53,081 nucleotides of DNA from an uncultured Paenibacillus sp. (GTDB lineage: Bacteria; Bacillota; Bacilli; Paenibacillales; Paenibacillaceae), in assembly GCA_927443375.1 (NCBI GenBank), contig CAKMKL010000161.1, positions 1 to 53,081 on the forward strand. The letters are read 5' to 3'. The notes beneath the pieces were generated by a model. The model searched no databases. It saw only the letters and a list, made by a program, of their open reading frames with translations, and was not told the DNA's origin. Positions 46,912-53,081 of the stretch are shown one piece after another. The position numbers and the translations under genes were made by a program. The stretch's first letter is position 1. Each line of letters begins with the position of its first letter.

Positions 46912-47219
46912 AGAATCCCGGCCTGCTGGAATCCGCCGTTCTTCGCGCCGGGTCATCCGCATTCGGTGATGATGCTTATCCTACTATTTTTGATAAAGCA
47001 GCTGCCCTCTTTGAATCTCTTGGTCAAAATCACCCGTCCCACAATGCCAACAAACGCACAGCATTTACCGCACTTGTAATCTTTTTGCGTTATAATGGTT
47101 TGGGCTTCAAGATGGAGAGCAAGCTAGCGGAAGACTTTACTGTTGATATGGTGAATCATAAATATAGTTTTGACGAGCTCGCAGCAATGATCCAGCAGCA
47201 TTGTGTGGAACGGGTATAG
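46908..47219 (+). pseudogene. N-terminally truncated Doc (Fic-fold, death-on-curing) toxin remnant
   Basis: NPGLLESAVLRAGSSAFGDDAYPTIFDKAAALFESLGQNHPSHNANKRTAFTALVIFLRYNG; in-frame sequence upstream of the nominal start reads *EQIGV, a plausible continuation of Doc. Confidence 0.7.
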
Positions 47220-47239
47220 ATAACTTATTTGATAAATTG

Positions 47240-47270
47240 AAAAAGACACCCTAGAGGTGTCTTTTGCTTT
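47240..47270. terminator. Hairpin terminator
   Basis: AAAAGACACC-CTAGA-GGTGTCTTTT. Confidence 0.75.
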
Positions 47271-47336
47271 ATCCCCTTTAGAACCGGGGCTCGATTCAGT
47301 ACAATCCGCCGCCCAATGAAGGACAGAGAAGCAGTG

Positions 47337-48077
47337 CTAATGTGCACCTAATATCTCCCTCGCCATTCGAATGGTCTCCTCATCGGGTGGCTTGATTTGA
47401 GCAAGAGGATATTTCATACCAAGCTGTTCGTACTTGTACTTTCCCATTTCATGATAAGGCAGGACCTCAACCCGCTCTACATTGCGCAAGGTTTTAATAA
47501 AGCCGGCCAGCTTCCGAAGATCCGCTTCATCATCAGTCAGTCCGGGAACAAGGACATGTCTGATCCAGACGGGGATATTAGTTTCTGAGAGAAAACGGGC
47601 AAAGTCGAGAATATGATCGTTCGGCTTACCGGTTAGATCGAGATGCTTTTGCGGGTCGATCTGCTTCAGGTCAAGCAGAACGAGGTCGGTATGCTGCATC
47701 AACAGCTGCAGCGTCTCAAAGAAATGGCCGCGGCGGCTAAAGCAACCGCCTGAAGAATCGATTGCAGTGTGAACACCGAGTTCTCGTTTTAGAGCCCGGA
47801 AAAGAGTAAGCAGAAAATCAGCCTGCAATAGAGGCTCTCCGCCACTAACCGTTACTCCGCCCCCAGAAAACTGCAGGAAGGGGAGATATCCGCGAATTTC
47901 CTCAACTAATTCCTGAACGGTTACCAGTTGCCCTTTCCCAATCGTCCAGGTATCGGGGTTGTGGCAATATTGGCAGCGCAGTAAGCATCCCTGCATAAAT
48001 ACAACGAACCGGATCCCCGGGCCATCTACCATACCGGAGGTTTCAATGGAATGAATGCGGCCTTCGTACTGCTCCAT
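47337..48077 (-). CDS. pflA: Pyruvate formate-lyase activating enzyme
   Basis: MEQYEGRIHSIETSGMVDGPGIRFVVFMQGCLLRCQYCHNPDTW radical SAM CX3CX2C; next to pflB. Confidence 0.95.
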   Translation of the reverse strand: MEQYEGRIHSIETSGMVDGPGIRFVVFMQGCLLRCQYCHNPDTWTIGKGQLVTVQELVEEIRGYLPFLQFSGGGVTVSGGEPLLQADFLLTLFRALKRELGVHTAIDSSGGCFSRRGHFFETLQLLMQHTDLVLLDLKQIDPQKHLDLTGKPNDHILDFARFLSETNIPVWIRHVLVPGLTDDEADLRKLAGFIKTLRNVERVEVLPYHEMGKYKYEQLGMKYPLAQIKPPDEETIRMAREILGAH

Positions 48078-48090
48078 AGCGTTTCCCCCG

Positions 48091-50319
48091 TCAGATTTTT
48101 TCGTGAAAGGTTCTGTTGATGACATCAAGCTGCTGCTCTCTCGTCAGTTTGATGAAATTAACCGCATAGCCTGACACTCGTATCGTGAGCTGCGGATACT
48201 CCTCTGGATGCTCCATCGCATCAAGCAAGGTTTTGGTGTCAAACACATTAATATTAAGATGATGGCCATCCTTGGCTGTATACCCGTCAAGCAGCGCGGT
48301 CAGATTACGAATCCGATCCTCTTCGTTCTTCCCAAGAGCGCCAGGAATAATCGAGAACGTATTCGATATGCCATCCAAAGCGTACTCATAAGGAATCTTC
48401 GCTACGGAGGCCAATGAAGCTATCGCACCTTTCCGGTCCCTGCCGTGCATCGGGTTCGCTCCCGGGGCAAATGGCTCGCCCTTCTTTCTCCCATCCGGGG
48501 TGTTCCCGGTCAACTTACCATATACCACATTGGATGTGATGGTCAGCACCGACATCGTGGTTCTAGCCTGTCTGTAGGTGGAGTGTTTCTTAAGCTTACG
48601 GTAGAACCGTTTGACGAGATCTACCGCAAGCTCATCCGCTCGGTTATCGTTATTTCCGTAAGCAGGATATTCGCCTTCAATTATATAGTCGACAGCAAGA
48701 CCGTTCTCATCCCGGACTGGACGAACATTTGCATATTTAATGGCACTGAGCGAGTCGGTTACGACCGAAAGGCCCGCAATCCCGGTTGCCATGGTCCGCA
48801 TCGTTTCCTGATCATGAAGCGCCATCTCGATACGCTCATAACAATACTTATCATGCATGTAGTGAATTACATTCAAGGTGTTGATATAGAGTTCCGCAAG
48901 CCATTCCATCACATGATCGAAAGCGGCCATCACTTCGTCAAAGTCCAGCTTGTCCGACAGAATCGGCCGAAATGGCGGGGCTATCTGTACCTTCATCTGC
49001 TCATCCATCCCGCCGTTAATCGCATACAGCAATGCTTTGGCCAGATTCGCCCGGGCGCCGAAATACTGCATCTGCTTACCGATCCGCATGGCGGACACAC
49101 AGCAGGCAATCCCGTAATCATCACCGAAATAAGTCCGCATTAAATCATCATTCTCATATTGAAGAGAGCTGGTCTGAATCGTCATGCGTGCACAATATTC
49201 CTTGAACTTCTGAGGGAGACGGTTGGACCATAGTACGGTCAAATTCGGTTCCGGCGATGGACCAAGCGTCTCGAGCGTATGCAAGAACCGGTAAGTATTC
49301 TTGGTCACTAACGGACGACCATCCAGGCCCATGCCTCCAAGGGACTCGGTGACCCATGTCGGATCGCCGCTGAACAGCGCGTTATATTCCGGTGTCCTTG
49401 CGAACTTTACCATACGCAGCTTCATGACAAAATGATCGACGAGCTCCTGCGCCCCTTGCTCCGTCAGCCTCTGCTGCTTCAGGTCACGCGCTATATAGAT
49501 GTCAAGAAAAGTGGAGGTGCGGCCAAGACTCATTGCAGCCCCGTTCTGCTCCTTAATCGCGGCAAGATACCCGAAATACAGCCATTGAAAAGCTTCCTGC
49601 GCGGTCTCCGCCGGCTTGGTAATATCGAATCCGTAGCTGGCCGCCATCTGCTTCAGCTCTGTAAGGGCACGCAGCTGCTCCGCGATTTCTTCACGTGCCC
49701 GGATGACATCCTCAGTCATCGTGCGTTCGTCGAAGAAGGAGAGCTCCTCCTTTTTGCTTTTGGCTAGAAAATCCGTGCCATATAAGGCAACCCGCCGGTA
49801 ATCGCCGATAATCCGTCCCCGGCCATACGCATCCGGAAGCCCTGTAATAATGCCGGCTTTTCTGGCTAGACTCATGGCAGGTGAATAGCCGTCAAATACG
49901 CCTTGATTATGAGTTTTCCGGTAAGTCGAGAAAATATGCTCGATTTCTGGATCCAGCTCATACCCGTAAGATTCACAAGCATTCTTAGCCATTCGGATCC
50001 CGCCGTAAGGCTGAAGGGCCCGCTTGAACGGCTTCTCCGTTTGCATACCCACGATGGCCTCAAGCTTCTTATTCAAATAGCCGGGGCCATGGGAAATAAT
50101 ACTGGAAACCACCTCAGTATCCATATCCAGAACTCCGCCCTGTTCACGTTCTTGCTTCGCGAGCTCCATGAACTGTTCCCAGAGCTGTTGCGTGGCTTCC
50201 GTGGAACCAGTCAGAAAAGACGCATCTCCTTCATAAGGCTCGTAATTGAGCTGAATAAACTGGCGGACATCAATCTCTTCCTGCCAGCTTCCTGATTTAA
50301 ACTCTTCCCATGCCTGCAT
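48091..50319 (-). CDS. pflB: Formate acetyltransferase (pyruvate formate-lyase)
   Basis: 742 aa; [35 protein letters not shown] (active-site CC); C-terminal [29 protein letters not shown] glycyl-radical loop. Confidence 0.97.
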   Translation of the reverse strand: MQAWEEFKSGSWQEEIDVRQFIQLNYEPYEGDASFLTGSTEATQQLWEQFMELAKQEREQGGVLDMDTEVVSSIISHGPGYLNKKLEAIVGMQTEKPFKRALQPYGGIRMAKNACESYGYELDPEIEHIFSTYRKTHNQGVFDGYSPAMSLARKAGIITGLPDAYGRGRIIGDYRRVALYGTDFLAKSKKEELSFFDERTMTEDVIRAREEIAEQLRALTELKQMAASYGFDITKPAETAQEAFQWLYFGYLAAIKEQNGAAMSLGRTSTFLDIYIARDLKQQRLTEQGAQELVDHFVMKLRMVKFARTPEYNALFSGDPTWVTESLGGMGLDGRPLVTKNTYRFLHTLETLGPSPEPNLTVLWSNRLPQKFKEYCARMTIQTSSLQYENDDLMRTYFGDDYGIACCVSAMRIGKQMQYFGARANLAKALLYAINGGMDEQMKVQIAPPFRPILSDKLDFDEVMAAFDHVMEWLAELYINTLNVIHYMHDKYCYERIEMALHDQETMRTMATGIAGLSVVTDSLSAIKYANVRPVRDENGLAVDYIIEGEYPAYGNNDNRADELAVDLVKRFYRKLKKHSTYRQARTTMSVLTITSNVVYGKLTGNTPDGRKKGEPFAPGANPMHGRDRKGAIASLASVAKIPYEYALDGISNTFSIIPGALGKNEEDRIRNLTALLDGYTAKDGHHLNINVFDTKTLLDAMEHPEEYPQLTIRVSGYAVNFIKLTREQQLDVINRTFHEKI

Positions 50320-50408
50320 TGTGATAATTCCTCCTTTATTACTTTGCCATGGGTTTATGGGCTGTGCTTAGTATGATCCTTCTTGACTAATCTAAAGGAG
50401 GTACATCA

Positions 50409-50477
50409 ATGGATACTATGGAGGATATCGCCACTTTTACACATGACCTAAACGGTAGAGACTGGAAACGGGGATAA
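50409..50477 (+). CDS. Short ORF (22 aa) with near-perfect Shine-Dalgarno upstream of adhE
   Basis: CTAAAGGAGGTACATCAATG; MDTMEDIATFTHDLNGRDWKRG*. Too short for the supplied track. Confidence 0.4.
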   Translation: MDTMEDIATFTHDLNGRDWKRG

Positions 50478-50556
50478 TATCACGAATGCAGGTAAAACTG
50501 TGTTTGTTAAAAAGGCTTGTATTAATTTCGCAACCTGAATCAAGCAGCACGAGTAG

Positions 50557-51822
50557 ATGCCAGGGAGGGGAAAAATGATGGCTGTCAAACAAAGCCAGGC
50601 AGAAAATAACGAAAGCATCACCGATAAAAAGCCTACCGCCCAGGAAGAGGTCAACCGTCTGGTTGCACGTGCCCGGGCTTCGCAAGAAGCGTACCTTTCT
50701 ATGGATCAGGAACAGATTGACCGCGTTGTACAAGCAATGGCACTCGCCGGACTGGACAAGCATATGCTGCTTGCCAAGATGGCCGTGGAAGAGACCGGAC
50801 GCGGCGTGTACGAAGATAAAATCACTAAGAACCTTTTTGCCTCAGAGTATATTTATAACAGCATCAAACACAACAAAACCGTTGGAATTATTGAGGAAAA
50901 TCTTTATGAGAATTATCAGCGGGTAGCTGAACCTGTTGGCATTATCGCCGGCGTAACACCTGTTACGAATCCGACCTCCACAACGATCTTTAAAACACTG
51001 ATTGCAACGAAGACGCGAAATCCTATTATTTTTGCTTTTCATCCTTCCGCGCAGAAATGCAGCAGCGAATCGGCAAAAATACTACTGGATGCAGCAGTAG
51101 CAGAAGGAGCGCCGCCACACTGTGTGCAGTGGATCGAGAATCCGTCGCTGGAAGCGACGCAGCTGCTCATGAACCATCCGGATGTAGCTCTGGTCCTGGC
51201 CACGGGCGGCTCTGCCATGGTAAAGGCTGCCTATAGTACGGGCAAGCCGGCACTTGGCGTCGGACCCGGAAATGTACCTTGCTTTATTGAAAAAACAGCC
51301 GATCTCAGACAAGCGGTCACCGATCTTATTCTTTCCAAAACATTCGATAACGGGATGATTTGTGCATCCGAGCAAGCCCTCATCATTGAGGAACCGGTAT
51401 ATGATCAGGTTCGCCAAATGATGATAGACAACGGGTGCTACTTTTTAGATAAATCGGAAACAGAGGCAGTCTCGGGTCTCGTGATCACCGGGGAGAAGTG
51501 TGCTGTTAATGGCGCTATTGTCGGTCAGCCAGCTTACAAAATTGCCGAGATGGCCGGTCTTCAGCTTCCTGAGCATACGAAAATTCTTGTTGCCGAATTA
51601 AAGGGTGTGGGAACGGACTTCCCGCTGTCTGCTGAGAAGCTGAGCCCGGTTCTGGCCTGCTATAAAGTAACCTCTGCCGAACAAGGCATTGACCGTGCAG
51701 CGGAAATCGTCACATTTGGCGGTTTGGGACACTCTTCTGTCATTCACTCTAAGGACAATAAAGTAATTGAGGCCTTCGCGGAACGGTTACAGACCGGTCG
51801 TGTGATTGTCAATTCTCCTTAA
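50557..51822 (+). pseudogene. adhE: AdhE aldehyde dehydrogenase half, terminated by in-frame TAA
   Basis: VAEPVGIIAGVTPVTNPTSTTIFKTLIATKTRNPIIFAFHPSAQKCS, TFDNGMICASEQALI; ends RLQTGRVIVNSP* where full-length AdhE continues. Confidence 0.9.
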
Positions 51823-51838
51823 ACACAGGGGGGCTATC

Positions 51839-53081
51839 GGTGATATTTACAACACCAATTTACCGTCACTTACTTTAGGCTGCGGATCCTACGGCAAAAA
51901 CTCAACCACCTCCAATGTAACTGCAGTGAACCTGATCAATATCAAACGTGTCGCCTACCGGAGGGTGAATATGCAGTGGTTCAAGATTCCGCCTAAGATC
52001 TACTTTGAAAAAGGATCGACGCAGTATCTCGAGAAAATGCCTAACATCTCCAAGGTGCTAATTGTTACTGATGCCATGATGGTTAAGCTCGGATATGTGG
52101 AAAAAATCGAATATTACCTGCGAAAACGCACCGAGCCAGTTTCTGTTGAGATTTTTGCCGATGTTGAGCCCGATCCGTCCGTAGAGACGGTTGAACGCGG
52201 AACCCGCATGATGGAGAACTTCCAGCCGGACTGCATCATTGCCCTGGGGGGCGGCTCGCCCATGGATGCGGCGAAGGCGATGTGGTTATTTTACGAATAC
52301 CCGGATACCAGCTTCCATTCGATCAAACAGAAATTCCTGGATATCCGTAAACGGGTCTATAAATATCCGCGGTTAGGCATTAAAGCCCAATTCGTCGCGA
52401 TCCCGACAACCTCAGGAACAGGCTCGGAAGTAACTTCATTTGCGGTCATCACGGATAAAAAAGAAGGACATACAAAATATCCGCTTGCGGATTACGAACT
52501 GACGCCGGACGTGGCGATCATTGATCCGGAGCTTGTCTATTCCCTGCCAAAGGCGGCGGTTGCAGACACCGGGATGGATGTGCTGACGCATGCGATTGAA
52601 GCCTACGTTTCCGTCATGGCCAGTGACTATACCGATGGACTTGCGCTACATGCCATAAGGCTCGTATTCCAGTACCTGGAGAAATCCTTCCATACGGCGG
52701 ACCCGGTTGCCCGTGAGAAAATGCATAATGCATCAACGATTGCAGGGATGGCTTTCGCCAATGCTTTCCTAGGCATCAATCACAGCTTGGCGCATAAATG
52801 GGGCGGTGAATACCATACGGCGCACGGGCGTACAAACGCCATTCTAATGCCGCATGTTATCCGGTATAATGCCCAGAAACCGTCAAAATTCGCTTCATTC
52901 CCGAAATATAACTATTTCATTGCTGATGAACGTTATGCAGAAATCGCCAGAATGCTCGGACTCCCTGCCAACACCACAGAAGAGGGGGTTAACAGCTTGA
53001 TTATGGCTATCCGCAAGCTGAACCAATCGCTTGGCATTCCCGAGAAATTCCAGGACCTTGGCTTCGCTCCGTCCGATTTCG
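51839..53081 (+). pseudogene. adhE: AdhE iron-dependent alcohol dehydrogenase half in a shifted frame, runs off window; internal ATG 51971
   Basis: Manual translation GDIYNTNLPSLTLGCGSYGKNSTTSNVTAVNLINIKRVAYRRVNMQWFKIPPKIYFEKGS...IIALGGGSPMDAAKAMW...IPTTSGTGSEVTSFAVITD...AFANAFLGINHSLAHKWGGEYHTAHGRTNAILMPHVIRYN. Frame is +1 relative to the ALDH half. Confidence 0.9.

Noticed and set aside
50320-50556. Rex-type redox operator between pflB and adhE
   Set aside because: Looked for TTGTGA-N6-TCACAA-like palindromes and saw none convincing.
1-53081. CRISPR arrays, prophage, IS elements or rRNA
   Set aside because: No regularly spaced repeats, transposase, integrase, phage structural genes or rRNA seen.

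Overview
The window looks like a low/medium-GC Firmicute chromosome, most likely Paenibacillus-like; this is my inference from gene content. The first ~28 kb is dominated by plant-polysaccharide and glycan use: GH105 (partial), GH38, GH51, a GH3 with reversed domain order, an ABC sugar importer, a YesM/YesN-type two-component system, an SGNH-like protein, an FAD-dependent oxidoreductase and, later, a PL1 pectate lyase. There are also a GGDEF/EAL protein and a tRNA-Leu(CAG). The middle holds a two-gene putative DNA-repair unit (radical SAM with HhH plus a TIGR03915/DUF4130-like protein). Its promoter has a LexA-like box filling the -35/-10 spacer. A LytTR/DUF3021 pair, an aldo/keto reductase and an AT-rich accessory stretch follow, including an HEXXH/Ig-like secreted protein, a NERD protein and small secreted proteins. 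Next is a compact possible cAMP/stress module (CHASE2 cyclase, Crp/Fnr regulator, FecR lipoprotein, stalk-domain protein). The right end has an AbrB/Doc toxin-antitoxin remnant, pflA/pflB and an adhE broken into two reading frames. The best leads are the SOS-box-driven radical-SAM pair, the split adhE, the antitoxin-Doc deletion fusion, several other decayed genes, an XRE regulator with a duplicated middle domain plus a BtrH/C39-like domain, a possible new HEXXH metalloprotease family, and a frameshifted short ORF with a very strong Shine-Dalgarno sequence upstream of adhE. No searches were run. Family calls come from motif recognition.
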